Part shown: piece by piece, positions 55,109 through 64,000 of the stretch
Numbering within the stretch: the first letter of the stretch is position 1
Layout: every line of letters starts with the position of its first letter
From: Enterobacteriaceae bacterium B14
GTDB lineage: Bacteria; Pseudomonadota; Gammaproteobacteria; Enterobacterales; Enterobacteriaceae
Reading direction: 5' to 3'
Length of the DNA: 64,000 nucleotides
Assembly: GCA_000307305.1 (NCBI GenBank)
Contig: DF158882.1
Span: 929,495 to 993,494 of the forward strand
Notes under the pieces: generated by a model
What the model was told of the DNA's origin: nothing
The model's input: only the letters and a program-made list of their open reading frames with translations
Database searches by the model: none
Program-made: the position numbers and the translations under genes

Positions 55109-55603
55109 TGAAACAATCCTTTTTATATTCAGAAAGGTACATTAAAAAAATTGTTATTGCTGAGGCATCAGCTTAAACAGACTAGCATAATGTTTACATC
55201 AAGAGACAAAGGTGAATCGATCAACCTAACCTATTTTTATTATTCATCTCGATTGTCTATCATTACCTCTTTAGCAATAGCAAAAAACATCTAAAAAAAC
55301 CACATAAAAAAAGTGTTCACTTAATTTAAACGGCTAATATATATACATTTTCAAATTAAATAATTTCCACTCTTTTCATTATGGGATAAATAAGTATCAA
55401 TCAAACGCATTAATGATAAAGATATGATCGTGCTATCATTCATTGCTTAGTAGATTATTAATTGCAATGATAATGCCACTAAAGATAATAACTAAATATT
55501 ATTACCCTGTTTGATAAAATCTTAAATTAAATGCAAGAACGTAATATTCTTATCTACTGTAAAAGATAACTCACTAAGCACCCAAATATCATGAAATAAG
55601 GAA
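55109..55603. promoter_or_regulatory. ppsA/ppsR divergent regulatory region
   Basis: 495 AT-rich bases between divergent genes. It contains the Cra-type site at 55212-55224. A short hairpin GCTGAGGCATCAGC lies near 55158, in the ppsA leader. No reading frame is believable. The stretch 55225-55600 holds only AT-rich sequence with presumed ppsR promoter elements. Confidence 0.5.
55212..55224 (+). promoter_or_regulatory. Cra (FruR)-type site upstream of ppsA
   Basis: GTGAATCGATCAA satisfies every position of the Cra consensus RTGAAWCSNTHHW and lies 104-116 bases upstream of the ppsA start codon. Cra activates ppsA in E. coli when glycolytic sugar phosphates are low. Confidence 0.65.
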
Positions 55604-56425
55604 ATGAGCGTGGAAAGAACTGTATTCTATATATCTGACGGTACCGCGATTACAGCCGAAGTACTTGGACATGCCGTAATGTCTCAATTTCCTGTTATCG
55701 TGAACTCATTCACTCTTCCATTTGTTGAAAGCATTGAGCGAGCTAATGAGATACGATTGAGGATAGATGCGATTTATCTAGAGTCTGGTGTCCGCCCTCT
55801 GGTTTTCTACTCTATTCTTTCCCCTGAAATACGAGATATCATCAAACAGAGCTCCGGTTTTTGTCAGGACATTGTTCAATCTCTCGTTGCCCCACTACAG
55901 CATGAGCTAGGAATTGCCCCAAGCCCAGAGGCGCACAGAACTCACGGATTAACCCCCAGTAACCTGTCCAAATACGACGCACGAATCGCCGCAATTGACT
56001 ATACCCTTGCCCATGACGACGGTATTTCTATGCGCAATCTGGATCAGGCTCAAGCAATTTTGCTCGGCGTATCACGTTGTGGCAAAACACCCACTAGCCT
56101 TTACCTTGCCATGCAGTTTGGTATCCGAGCGGCAAACTACCCATTTACCTCGGATGATATGGATAACTTAGTGTTGCCTCCGGTATTAAAACCGCTTCAG
56201 AACCGTTTATTTGGCTTAACAATTGACCCTGAGCGGCTGTCCGCTATTCGCCAAGAGCGAATGGAGAACAGCCGTTATGCCTCTATTCGCCAGTGTCGAA
56301 TGGAACTGGCTGAAGTAGAAGCACTTTATCGCAAACACAATATTCAATACCTGAATACAACCAACCACTCTGTTGAAGAGATCGCGGTAAAACTGATGGA
56401 AGTTTTAGGGCTTCGTCGTCAATGA
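55604..56425 (+). CDS. ppsR: PEP synthetase regulatory kinase/pyrophosphorylase PpsR
   Basis: Bifunctional regulator (DUF299) that inactivates PpsA by ADP-dependent phosphorylation of a threonine next to the catalytic His, and reactivates it by phosphate-dependent removal. The 273-residue protein has the N-terminal [19 protein letters not shown] motif and the P-loop [15 protein letters not shown] near residues 152-166, ending [15 protein letters not shown]. It matches E. coli YdiA (277). ATG 55604 follows AAGGAA very closely; GTG 55610 (matching the ERTVFYIS part) is an alternative. Its divergent partner ppsA and following aroH keep E. coli order. Confidence 0.95.
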   Translation: MSVERTVFYISDGTAITAEVLGHAVMSQFPVIVNSFTLPFVESIERANEIRLRIDAIYLESGVRPLVFYSILSPEIRDIIKQSSGFCQDIVQSLVAPLQHELGIAPSPEAHRTHGLTPSNLSKYDARIAAIDYTLAHDDGISMRNLDQAQAILLGVSRCGKTPTSLYLAMQFGIRAANYPFTSDDMDNLVLPPVLKPLQNRLFGLTIDPERLSAIRQERMENSRYASIRQCRMELAEVEALYRKHNIQYLNTTNHSVEEIAVKLMEVLGLRRQ

Positions 56426-56591
56426 ACTAGGTTTACCACCCAATAACCCTTCGTTTTCCTCTAGGCTGTTATTTCAAACAGCCTTTTCTTCTGATAACGG
56501 TAGGCAGAAATCTCTTTTTTCGATATTGTGATATCCATCACTTCCCGGCAATTCCTGTCGTCGCGAAGAACAGAATCAGAGATATCACATT

Positions 56592-57638
56592 ATGTCCAAA
56601 ACAGATGAACTCCGCACGGTCCCCATCGAAAGTCTCATTACGCCACAAGACCTGGCTGACAAGTTTCCTATTTCACCGGAAATTGTCGATACGATCACCC
56701 AATCCCGTAAGCGAATAGAAGCCATTTTAGACGGCACAGACCCTCGTCTGTTGGTGATTGTTGGACCTTGTTCTATTCATGATATTGATGCGGCACTCGA
56801 TTACGCGACCCGCCTTAGCGTGTTACGTGAGCGTTATCAAGATCGTTTAGAAATTGTGATGCGTACCTATTTTGAAAAGCCTCGCACCGTCGTTGGCTGG
56901 AAAGGGTTAATTTCCGATCCTGAGCTTAACGGTAGCTATAAGGTGAATCACGGTATTCAACTCGCAAGAGCGCTTCTGATTAAAGTTAATCAAATGGGCT
57001 TACCAACGGCAACTGAGTTTTTGGATATGGTGATCGGGCAATATATTGCCGATCTTGTGAGTTGGGGGGCAATTGGTGCAAGAACCACTGAGAGCCAGAT
57101 CCACCGAGAAATGGCTTCCGCGCTCTCCTGCCCTGTTGGTTTTAAAAATGGAACCGATGGCAATATCCGTATTGCTATTGATGCAATACGGGCATCACGC
57201 GCTGGGCATATGTTTCTTTCGCCGGATAAGAATGGCCAGATGACCATTTACCAAACCAGTGGAAATCCTCACGGCCACATTATTATGCGTGGAGGAAAGC
57301 AGCCAAACTATCATGCAACGGATATCGCAACAGCCTGCGATAGCCTGAGAGAGTTCGACTTGCCTGAACATTTGGTGATTGATTTCAGCCATGGCAACTG
57401 CCAGAAACTGCATCGCCGTCAATTAGATGTCTGTGACAATATCTGTGAGCAGATTTTGGCCGGATCACAGGCTATCGTAGGTGTTATGGCTGAGAGCTTT
57501 ATCATGGAAGGCACACAGAAAATCGTTGCAGACCAACCGCTGACCTACGGCCAATCTATCACCGACCCATGCCTGAGCTGGGCCGATACAGAGCTTTTGT
57601 TAGATAAGCTGGCAAATGCGGTAAATAGCCGGTTCTAA
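56592..57638 (+). CDS. aroH: 3-deoxy-7-phosphoheptulonate synthase AroH (Trp-sensitive type)
   Basis: Condenses PEP and erythrose-4-phosphate, the first step of aromatic amino-acid synthesis. The 348-residue protein has the class I DAHP synthase blocks GPCSIHDIDAALDYA, MRTYFEKPRTVVGWKGLI, GARTTESQIHREMASALSCPVGFKNGTDG, and DFSHGNCQK with metal-binding His. N-terminal MSKTDELRTVPIESLITP is like E. coli AroH (MNRTDELRTARIESLVTP), and its place after ppsR is the aroH position, so I call the Trp-inhibited isozyme. In E. coli TrpR represses aroH; I did not find a clear operator. Coming next to ppsA, PEP supply and use are neighbours. Confidence 0.95.
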   Translation: MSKTDELRTVPIESLITPQDLADKFPISPEIVDTITQSRKRIEAILDGTDPRLLVIVGPCSIHDIDAALDYATRLSVLRERYQDRLEIVMRTYFEKPRTVVGWKGLISDPELNGSYKVNHGIQLARALLIKVNQMGLPTATEFLDMVIGQYIADLVSWGAIGARTTESQIHREMASALSCPVGFKNGTDGNIRIAIDAIRASRAGHMFLSPDKNGQMTIYQTSGNPHGHIIMRGGKQPNYHATDIATACDSLREFDLPEHLVIDFSHGNCQKLHRRQLDVCDNICEQILAGSQAIVGVMAESFIMEGTQKIVADQPLTYGQSITDPCLSWADTELLLDKLANAVNSRF

Positions 57639-57647
57639 AAGATGAAG

Positions 57648-57690
57648 AACCCGTAGCCAGTCCTATCTTCTTCTGGTCGGATACGGGTTT
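57648..57690. terminator. Terminator between convergent aroH and selO
   Basis: AACCCGTA (57648-57655) and TACGGGTT (57682-57689) form an 8-bp stem with further partial pairing inside. It starts 9 bases after the aroH stop and ends 8 bases before the selO stop, so it probably serves both. Confidence 0.65.
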
Positions 57691-57697
57691 CACTTAC

Positions 57698-59140
57698 TTA
57701 ACTCGAACAGGATATTTCCAGCTTCTTTCCCCATTCTGGCGGTAATTGGGCTAAGTCATCGAACTCTGGTGCTTCATCAAAAGGATTTAATAAAGCTTGA
57801 TGTAGACGTGCTAACCCACTGACATCATCCTTCTCCGCTTTTTCTATCGCTTCCTGAGCCAAATAGTTACGTAAAATACGCTTAGGGTTATGTGCCAACA
57901 TATTCATTCGTCTTGCTTCTTCGCTTAGCTCTTCTCTTTTGAGACGCTGTTGGTAGTGTTTTAGCCAAGTATCAAAACGGGAACGATCGATAAATTCATC
58001 ACGTAATTGGCAAATTGGGCTATTTAGCTCCACCTCACTTAGCAGCCTAAATGTTCTGGTGTAATCTCGGCTTTCTTGCTCCATTAGCGTAAATAACTCC
58101 ACCAGCAGTGAGTTATCATTCTCTTCTGTACGCGCTAATCCGAGCTTATTCCTCATATTCTGTCCATATGCCGCCATCAACTCCGGTTCATAGGCATCTA
58201 AACAACGTTGTAACTGCTCAGGAGATAACAGCGTAGAGAGTGCTTGAGCCAGACGATGTAAATTCCAATAGGCTGCAGAGGGCTGGTTATCGAAGGCATA
58301 GCGCCCTTGGTGATCGGAGTGATTGCAGATAAAGTCCGGCTTGTAATCGTCAAGAAAACCATAAGGGCCAAAATCAATGGTCAGGCCCAGAATCGACATA
58401 TTATCGGTATTCATTACACCATGAGAGAAACCTACTGCCTGCCAATCTGCCATTAATCTTGCGGTGCGCTTCACAACATCTGTAAACCACTGCTGGTAGC
58501 GATCGCTTTCATTTTGCAATTCAGGCCAATGGTGTTCAATAACGTAGTCTGCCAGCATCTTGACTTGTGACTGCTGCTGGCGATAGTAAAAGTGCTCAAA
58601 ATGCCCGAAGCGAATATGGCTTTCTGCCACTCTTAATAACATCGAGCCTCTTTCTGGCTGTTCGCGAAAAACAGGCTGATCACTGGTCGTTATTGTTAAT
58701 GCTCGCGTTGTGGGGATTTTTAATGCATGCAGTGCTTCTGAAGCTAAAAACTCACGAATGGAAGAGCGTAATACAGAGTGACCATCACCCATACGGGAAT
58801 AAGGTGTTTTTCCTGCCCCTTTCAGATGCCAATCATATTTGCGCCCATCGCTTAACGTTTGCTCTCCAAGCAAGATCCCTCTTCCATCGCCAAGCTGGCC
58901 AGCCCAAATGCCAAATTGATGACCGCTGTATACTTGGGCCAGAGGAGCCATACCCGGCAATATTGTTTCACCGTTCCACACACGGGATTTATCGCCCTCA
59001 AACCATGTGCTATCTAGTCCTAACATCTGTGCTAGAGGTTCACTGTGATAGAGCAGCCGAGCCCCATTTAACGGCGTCGGCATGAGTTCGGTATAGAATC
59101 CTGGAAGCTGGCGGTGGTAAGTATTATCAAATTGCAGCAT
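57698..59140 (-). CDS. selO: Protein adenylyltransferase SelO (YdiU)
   Basis: Pseudokinase-fold enzyme that transfers AMP to Ser/Thr/Tyr of other proteins and protects against oxidative stress. The 480-residue protein has the N-terminal [14 protein letters not shown]-like block [47 protein letters not shown] and [27 protein letters not shown] (metal and catalytic Asn/Asp). It ends in EISCSS; this penultimate-region Cys is selenocysteine in many eukaryotic homologues but Cys here, as in E. coli. Start ATG 59140 has an excellent GGGAGGA site; the frame upstream to 59179 is unsupported. Confidence 0.95.
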   Translation of the reverse strand: MLQFDNTYHRQLPGFYTELMPTPLNGARLLYHSEPLAQMLGLDSTWFEGDKSRVWNGETILPGMAPLAQVYSGHQFGIWAGQLGDGRGILLGEQTLSDGRKYDWHLKGAGKTPYSRMGDGHSVLRSSIREFLASEALHALKIPTTRALTITTSDQPVFREQPERGSMLLRVAESHIRFGHFEHFYYRQQQSQVKMLADYVIEHHWPELQNESDRYQQWFTDVVKRTARLMADWQAVGFSHGVMNTDNMSILGLTIDFGPYGFLDDYKPDFICNHSDHQGRYAFDNQPSAAYWNLHRLAQALSTLLSPEQLQRCLDAYEPELMAAYGQNMRNKLGLARTEENDNSLLVELFTLMEQESRDYTRTFRLLSEVELNSPICQLRDEFIDRSRFDTWLKHYQQRLKREELSEEARRMNMLAHNPKRILRNYLAQEAIEKAEKDDVSGLARLHQALLNPFDEAPEFDDLAQLPPEWGKKLEISCSS

Positions 59141-59273
59141 AGTTCCTCCCTTTTCCACCAGTGTATGCCGAGTCGGCAAGAAATAACACGGAGTAATGGG
59201 AGGGCTATTTTATGGCTTTATTGCTCAAATCCGTCTGTCTCTAACTCCCTTTATCTCTAACGTTACTCGATTA

Positions 59274-60290
59274 CTAACGCACAACCTGCGACAGCCACTG
59301 CGTCAGTTCTCTGATTTCTGCCTGTTGCTGTGGGTAAATAGACATAAGCTTAAGACAAGCCTCACGTATTGCTACCTGCCGATAGCTGACACCACGCAGT
59401 GTTTCAGTTAGTGCTTCTAATGGCCCAGGATTGAGACTGTCAGTAAATACCTGTGCACGGCTGATAAGCCCGTGTTCAACATCAAAATGCAATTCGATGC
59501 TGCCCCAAGCAAACCGTTGCTCCAGTAAATGTGAAAATGCCGGTGCTTGCCCAAAATTCCACTCCCAACTGCTCTGCTTCGCAAACTGTTCAGCGAAACC
59601 TGGTAAATCAGGTATAATTTGCGGAGAAATTATTTCTGGCATAGCTGAATCTTGGTAATAATCAAAAAAGGCGTCCTGTATCGCCTTACTGACTATGGCA
59701 TGGTTAATATCAGGGTAAAGTTCGATAAGATTCGCCACTCTAGAACGCACTGATGTTATGCCTTTAGACTCCAATTTTTTCGAGTCTGGGTTCAGATAAT
59801 CGGCTAAACGGCTTAAATTAGTATTTAAAAGCAGTGTGCCGTGATGAAACCCTCGGTCTTTCGTTTCTCGATAAGCTGAACCAGATATTTTTCTTAGGCC
59901 ATCTTCCATCATTACTTCAAGATCGTTACGCCCTGATACAGCGGCGGTGATATCCAGAGAACGAAGCGCAGTTAGAATAATTTGCGTAGAGATCGATTTA
60001 TCATATTCCGGTTTCCCTGCCATGTAGGTAAAACAGGTATTGCCGAGATCATGAAAAACAGCACCACCACCGCTACTCCTACGTGCCAAACGGATGTTAT
60101 CTCTCTCCATCTGCCGTGTATTGCATTCTTTCCACGGATTTTGAGCTCGCCCGATAACAACTGTCTCAGCATTACGCCATAGAAAAAGTACTCGCTGAGT
60201 TGTTGGCATTTGCCGAAAAATACACTCTTCAACAGCAAGATTGAACCAAGGGTCGTAAGAGTCTGAAATAAAAAGCCTAAGTGAGCTCAT
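59274..60290 (-). CDS. lplA: Lipoate-protein ligase A LplA
   Basis: Attaches scavenged lipoate to the E2 and GcvH subunits of 2-oxoacid dehydrogenases and the glycine cleavage system, through lipoyl-AMP. The 338-residue protein (same as E. coli) has the catalytic domain with [39 protein letters not shown] and the AMP-binding Lys in [22 protein letters not shown] near residue 133. It also has the C-terminal accessory domain ([21 protein letters not shown]). In E. coli lplA lies far away, near serB; here it stands between selO and nlpC, a local rearrangement. Confidence 0.97.
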   Translation of the reverse strand: MSSLRLFISDSYDPWFNLAVEECIFRQMPTTQRVLFLWRNAETVVIGRAQNPWKECNTRQMERDNIRLARRSSGGGAVFHDLGNTCFTYMAGKPEYDKSISTQIILTALRSLDITAAVSGRNDLEVMMEDGLRKISGSAYRETKDRGFHHGTLLLNTNLSRLADYLNPDSKKLESKGITSVRSRVANLIELYPDINHAIVSKAIQDAFFDYYQDSAMPEIISPQIIPDLPGFAEQFAKQSSWEWNFGQAPAFSHLLEQRFAWGSIELHFDVEHGLISRAQVFTDSLNPGPLEALTETLRGVSYRQVAIREACLKLMSIYPQQQAEIRELTQWLSQVVR

Positions 60291-60411
60291 AATTATCTAT
60301 TGCCATCAAAGATGCTGCCATTATTAAAGCTAATGAGTAATTATACTGGGAGTAAAAGTAATATATCCAATATATTTCACACCACAGAGATACTCGAAGA
60401 TATGTTAAATT

Positions 60412-60876
60412 TTATAGCCGCCGTGCCTGCCAATATACCTGTTTCCAATATACGTTATTGAGCGATGAACGTATTACGCCACGGCTCGTGGAGGCATGAA
60501 TAAATTTTTGGTCTGTATCATAAATACCAACGTGTAAACCATCACGGCCGCTTCCTGTTTTAAAGAAAACTAAATCACCTGGCCGCAGTTCACTACGGGA
60601 AACTTTCGAACCTAAAGATGTTTGTTCACGAGTTGTTCGGGGTAATTGAATATTAAAGCGATCTCGAAATGTTCTGAAAACGAAGCCGGAGCAATCAACA
60701 CCGCTTCGTTCCAAACCACCATAGCGATAAGGTGCACCGCTCCATTGACGTAACTGATCTTTAAGATTGGCAACGACAACAATAGGATCGGATAATTTGC
60801 CCTTTGGAGCAGGAGAATGGCTGCTACAACCACTCAAAATTAAGCAGCCTAATAAGGCCAAAAGACTTATTCGCAT
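60412..60876 (-). CDS. nlpC: NlpC/P60 family lipoprotein NlpC
   Basis: Probable cell-wall D,L-endopeptidase lipoprotein. The 154-residue product (same as E. coli NlpC) begins with a lipoprotein signal MRISLLALLGCLILSGC, with lipobox LSGC and lipidated Cys at about 17. The NlpC/P60 domain shows catalytic Cys in GVDCSGFVF (near residue 65), His in DGLHVGIYD and the third polar residue His in FIHAST. Ser after the lipidated Cys (no Asp) predicts transfer to the outer membrane. Start ATG 60876 has AAGGGA; the frame upstream to 60945 is unsupported. It follows btuC-btuD as in E. coli. Confidence 0.95.
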   Translation of the reverse strand: MRISLLALLGCLILSGCSSHSPAPKGKLSDPIVVVANLKDQLRQWSGAPYRYGGLERSGVDCSGFVFRTFRDRFNIQLPRTTREQTSLGSKVSRSELRPGDLVFFKTGSGRDGLHVGIYDTDQKFIHASTSRGVIRSSLNNVYWKQVYWQARRL

Positions 60877-60981
60877 ATTATCCCTTAACGTTGTTATTAC
60901 CCGGCTAATATAATGAATCTTGATTAAGCATACTCGAAAAATCAAAAGTGGCTCGTTTCATCAGTAAATAGTAATATTTAT

Positions 60982-61782
60982 TTACGATATTCTTTCTTTC
61001 ACCACAATTAAATTTCGTTTCCCTAATTGGTAAGTTTGAAATTCAACACCAAATAATGGCCCTAGTTTTTCTGGCTGCATTATTTCTTCTGCTACTCCCG
61101 TATTAATCACAACACCTTCTGATAAAAGCAAAACATCATCAGCATAATGTAATGTGTGATTAAGGTCATGCCCGCTACAAATAACGGTTCGACCTTCTTT
61201 GCATAGCAGAGTAATTAATTCATCCAGTGCAGCCTGTTGCCCAATATCTAAACTGTTCATAGGTTCATCTAATAATAACAATTTACTATCCGAATTAAGC
61301 GTTGGCCAAACTTGTAGAAAAGCAGCGGCAAGGCGCACTCTTTGCCATTCACCGCCGGAGAGCGCAGTTAAGGACCGTGAAAGTTTATCGGATAATCCAA
61401 GAATATCCGCAAGAAAGGAAACAACAGACTCACATTCCTGAGGTGTACCTGAATGGGGTTGGTGTAGCGCTAAATATTGAAATATTGGCATCAAAACACC
61501 CGGCGTTTGTTGTTGGCAAAGATAACCACGTAACCGCGCTAGCTCTTTTCCCGATATTGTTTCTATATTGCATCCATCAAGAAAAACGGTACCACCACCA
61601 TGCAACATTCCTGCAATCCGAGCTAATAACGTGCTTTTCCCCGAGCCATTAGGCCCAATGAGATGAATTAAACGTCCAGCATAAATATTTGTACTGAAAG
61701 GCAGTAGACGTGTGCCCACAGAGATATCTTTCAGCTTTAAAATAGGACTATTTTCATCGGACATTTTATCGGTAATAACCAT
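60982..61782 (-). CDS. btuD: Vitamin B12 ABC transporter ATP-binding protein BtuD
   Basis: ATPase of the BtuCDF importer that brings cobalamin across the inner membrane. The 266-residue protein has Walker A GPNGSGKST (near 43-51), Q-loop LCQQQTPG, ABC signature LSGGEWQR (near 142-149), Walker B LLLLDEPMNSLD and the switch His in SGHDLNHT. ATG 61782 overlaps the btuC stop by one base (TAATG) with GGGGTGA upstream, so the two are coupled; an internal ATG at 61764 is less likely. E. coli has btuE between btuC and btuD; it is absent here. Confidence 0.95.
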   Translation of the reverse strand: MVITDKMSDENSPILKLKDISVGTRLLPFSTNIYAGRLIHLIGPNGSGKSTLLARIAGMLHGGGTVFLDGCNIETISGKELARLRGYLCQQQTPGVLMPIFQYLALHQPHSGTPQECESVVSFLADILGLSDKLSRSLTALSGGEWQRVRLAAAFLQVWPTLNSDSKLLLLDEPMNSLDIGQQAALDELITLLCKEGRTVICSGHDLNHTLHYADDVLLLSEGVVINTGVAEEIMQPEKLGPLFGVEFQTYQLGKRNLIVVKERIS

Positions 61783-62789
61783 TACTGTATTTCACCCCGC
61801 TTCAGCAGCATCCAGATAAAGAGTGGTGCACCAAATGTTGCCGTTACGATACCTATAGGCAGTTCAGCAGAATTCATAGCAATACGCGCCAGTAAATCTG
61901 CCAGTAATAATATTGCCGCTCCGGCTAATGCACAGCTAGGTAATAATGTACGATGATCGGTTATTCCTATTAGCCGTAACATATGTGGAATAATCAAACC
62001 CACAAAGCTAATGACTCCCGCTAATGCAACGCTAATCCCAACAATCCATCCCACAATAAAGACCAGAATATTTCGCCAGAACTTAATGGGTAACCCTAAT
62101 TGACGTGCTTGGCTCTCACCTAATGCTAATAAATTAAGTACCCTACCTTGTAGGCATAGCCAGATGAGTGCAGGAAATAGAGCACCCACTAACCATTTAT
62201 GTCGCCAATCTATCCCGCTGAATCCCCCCATTAGCCAATACATGAGCTGGCGAAGATCTAAACTAGAGCTGAAATAGACTGCCCATGACATGAGGGCGCT
62301 ACAAATGATACTGATAGCAACGCCAATCAGTAATAACCGCGCATTGGTGATGCTATGAAACCGAGCAAATGAGAGAAGCAAAAAAGTGATAAACAGAGCA
62401 CCCAGAATAGCCGCTAAGCTTAGAAACCAAATAGGGAGCAAACCTTGCCCTAGTAAGATCGTCATCACTAAAGCAACACCTGCACCATTGGCTACACCAA
62501 GCAAGCCTGGTTCGGCGAGTGGGTTATCGAATAGCGCCTGCATTACGGCACCAGCACTGGCTAACCCAGCACCAACAACAACAACCGCCAACGTTCTCGG
62601 CAAACGAAGCTGCCAGACAAAAAGCTCTGCTTCCGGCTCAAACCATTGGGTTGGCCAAATCCAGACATCTCCAGCACACAGACTCAATAAAAGAGCAACC
62701 GCCAGTATGAGCACTAAACACACTATTCGATAATGATCACGGCGTCTCTGATGCTCTTGTAGGAAGGAAAATGAGTCTTGTTTATGCAT
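61782..62789 (-). CDS. btuC: Vitamin B12 ABC transporter permease BtuC
   Basis: Membrane subunit of BtuCDF, dimeric with ten helices per chain. The 335-residue protein has the FecCD signature: [40 protein letters not shown] in pieces near residues 60-100, then [23 protein letters not shown], and the coupling-helix region ARQLGLP...[12 protein letters not shown]. The C terminus LLKRGEIQ is close to E. coli (LKAGR). ATG 62789 is used; TTG 62807 is in frame but unlikely. It is 9 residues longer than E. coli BtuC at the N terminus. ihfA lies upstream beyond a terminator. Confidence 0.95.
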   Translation of the reverse strand: MHKQDSFSFLQEHQRRRDHYRIVCLVLILAVALLLSLCAGDVWIWPTQWFEPEAELFVWQLRLPRTLAVVVVGAGLASAGAVMQALFDNPLAEPGLLGVANGAGVALVMTILLGQGLLPIWFLSLAAILGALFITFLLLSFARFHSITNARLLLIGVAISIICSALMSWAVYFSSSLDLRQLMYWLMGGFSGIDWRHKWLVGALFPALIWLCLQGRVLNLLALGESQARQLGLPIKFWRNILVFIVGWIVGISVALAGVISFVGLIIPHMLRLIGITDHRTLLPSCALAGAAILLLADLLARIAMNSAELPIGIVTATFGAPLFIWMLLKRGEIQ

Positions 62790-62864
62790 GAGATCTCTAT
62801 GTTTCAACTCAGTGGTTTACCAGTGGGTAATAGAAATAGTGTCGCTTATCACCACAAAAAAAAG

Positions 62865-62906
62865 AAAGAAAAAATCCGGGAACAGAATTCTGCCCCGGAT
62901 TTTTTT
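62865..62906 (-). terminator. Terminator of pheT-ihfA
   Basis: AAAATCCGGG (62871-62880) and CCCGGATTTT (62894-62903) form a perfect 10-bp stem, with T-runs on both sides. On the - strand it lies 60 bases after the ihfA stop codon and before btuC, so it separates the two transcripts. Confidence 0.88.
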
Positions 62907-62963
62907 ATTGTATACCCTGTAAATGGGGTAAGTAGCATGATGCCCTTTCACCCCATAAATGTC

Positions 62964-63260
62964 TTACTCTTTTGGCGTCGTGTTTTCTACCCGGCTTTTT
63001 AATTTCTGACCTGGGCGGAAAGTCACTACACGGCGAGCCGTAATAGGTATATCTTCCCCAGTCTTCGGGTTACGACCCGGACGCTGGTTTTTATCTCTCA
63101 AGTCAAAATTTCCAAAACCAGAAAGCTTGACTTGCTCCCCATTCTCCAGAGCTCGACGGACTTCCTCAAAGAATAACTCTACGAGATCTTTTGCATCCCG
63201 TTTGCTAAGACCGAGCTTTTCAAACAAGTGTTCAGACATTTCAGCTTTAGTTAGCGCCAT
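62964..63260 (-). CDS. ihfA: Integration host factor alpha subunit IhfA
   Basis: DNA-bending protein, heterodimer with IhfB, used in recombination, replication and transcription. The 98-residue protein is near identical to E. coli IhfA (99): [24 protein letters not shown] at the start, [42 protein letters not shown] with the intercalating Pro in the beta-arm. It starts three bases after the pheT stop codon, so it is cotranscribed from the pheST-ihfA operon, as in E. coli. Confidence 0.98.
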   Translation of the reverse strand: MALTKAEMSEHLFEKLGLSKRDAKDLVELFFEEVRRALENGEQVKLSGFGNFDLRDKNQRPGRNPKTGEDIPITARRVVTFRPGQKLKSRVENTTPKE

Positions 63261-63263
63261 GGT

Positions 63264-64000
63264 TCAATCCCTCAAGGATGCTTGGAATCGCTCTTTCAAC
63301 GCCTCTACGCATTTTGCAACCGTAGCGGCAATCTCATCTTCTTCTAGTGTACGGGTTGTATCTTGCAACACTAGGCTGATCGCTAAGCTCTTATATCCCT
63401 CAGCAACACCCTTACCTCGATACACGTCAAATAAGTTTACGCCAACCACCTGATTTACGCCAACTTTCTTACACACTGCCAAAACATCCTCTGCAGGGAC
63501 ATTCTCAGCGACAACAATTGCAATATCACGACGGTTTGCAGGGAAGCGTGAAATATCCTGAGATTGAGGAATGACGCGGTCTGCAAGCCTGTTCCATAAC
63601 AATTCAAAGACGATTGTTCTGCCATTTAGATCCAGCTTTCTTTCCGCTTCTGGATGTACCACACCGATAAAACCGATGCGTTCACCGCATAAATAAATTG
63701 CTGCACTTTGTCCTGGATGCAGTGCAGGATTCATTTCAGCCTTAAATTGCACGTCATTTAGCTTGCCCGTTAACTCAAGAATCGCTTCAAGATCACCCTT
63801 CATATCGAAGAAATCGACTGGGCTACGTTCAATGCTCCAATGCTCGTCGCTCTTATTGCCGGTAATTACCCCTGCCAGCATTAGCTCTTGTCGGATACCA
63901 AATTCTGCGTCAGCATCAGGAACAAAACGCAAACCGCTTTCGAACAGACGCACGCGAGGCTGTTGACGATTCTGGTTATATACCACAGCATCTAGCAGAC
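63264..64000 (-). CDS. pheT: Phenylalanyl-tRNA synthetase beta subunit PheT (3' part)
   Basis: Partial: only the C-terminal 245 residues or so of about 795 are inside the window, and the reading frame runs off the right edge. The visible part matches E. coli Phe[48 protein letters not shown] (B8 core), then the C-terminal ferredoxin-fold anticodon-binding domain ([58 protein letters not shown]). The GTG at 63986 is an internal codon, not a start. It is followed by ihfA in the same operon. Confidence 0.97.
   Translation of the reverse strand, partial: LLDAVVYNQNRQQPRVRLFESGLRFVPDADAEFGIRQELMLAGVITGNKSDEHWSIERSPVDFFDMKGDLEAILELTGKLNDVQFKAEMNPALHPGQSAAIYLCGERIGFIGVVHPEAERKLDLNGRTIVFELLWNRLADRVIPQSQDISRFPANRRDIAIVVAENVPAEDVLAVCKKVGVNQVVGVNLFDVYRGKGVAEGYKSLAISLVLQDTTRTLEEDEIAATVAKCVEALKERFQASLRD

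Noticed and set aside
58567-59085. 172-codon frame opposite selO
   Set aside because: Antisense to a conserved gene and unrelated to any family I know.

Overview
The window is chromosomal DNA of a gamma-proteobacterium of the order Enterobacterales, related to but outside the Escherichia/Salmonella group. Many proteins align almost without gaps to E. coli K-12 products recalled from memory (AdhE, H-NS, GalU, PurU, SelD, GapA, YeaG, TtcA, YdiJ, PpsA, LplA, IhfA), and the tRNA-Tyr appears identical. Gene order follows several separate E. coli segments joined together. Base composition looks moderate (mid-40s % GC by eye, not counted). A Budviciaceae-like genus (Pragia, Budvicia) is a guess only.

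Layout. 1-10300: ychE, adhE, hns, galU, rssB, rssA, ychJ, purU (tdk, which I expect between adhE and hns, is missing). 10382-10848: tRNA-Tyr with a stringent-type promoter, followed by a 175-bp direct repeat whose unit starts with the last 19 bases of the tRNA. 11005-22903: a LOG-family gene, xthA, nudG, topB, selU, selD, ydjA, sppA, ansA, pncA, yeaC, msrB. A structured element of unknown nature lies between ydjA and selD. 23212-32286: gapA, yeaD, an unknown secreted protein, mipA, then yeaG-yeaH-spoVR. 32287-40272: the main accessory block, a six-gene Csu-like archaic chaperone-usher fimbrial operon plus an AT-rich orphan acyltransferase. 40705-46498: ttcA, the small RNA fnrS, zntB, menI, ydiJ. 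46705-50894: a hexuronate island (uxaA, divergent MFS transporter, exuR). 51009-64000: ydiK, the small RNA rprA, ppsA, ppsR, aroH, selO, lplA, nlpC, btuD, btuC, ihfA and the 3' part of pheT.

How the parts fit. Two conserved small RNAs are present though no open reading frame marks them: FnrS, with an FNR-like site centred exactly at -41.5 from its presumed start, and RprA, recognised by its 3' half and terminator. RprA (activates rpoS translation), RssB (delivers sigma-S for degradation), H-NS, and the stationary-phase genes yeaG-yeaH-spoVR with a sigma-S-like -10 box put several pieces of the general stress circuit in one window. AdhE, FnrS and the CRP sites at adhE and gapA belong to fermentative/anaerobic carbon control; PpsA with PpsR and a Cra-type site form the gluconeogenic switch. 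SelD, SelU and TopB share an overlapping operon: SelD makes selenophosphate and SelU uses it to modify tRNA.

No CRISPR array, insertion sequence, integrase or prophage gene was seen. I found no clearly new multi-gene system. The least explained items are the structured element at about 17409-17650, the tRNA-Tyr repeat array, a possible sigma-S-dependent small RNA at about 32670-32880, and the unknown secreted protein at 25459-26004. Family assignments are from memory of protein sequences, not from a database search.
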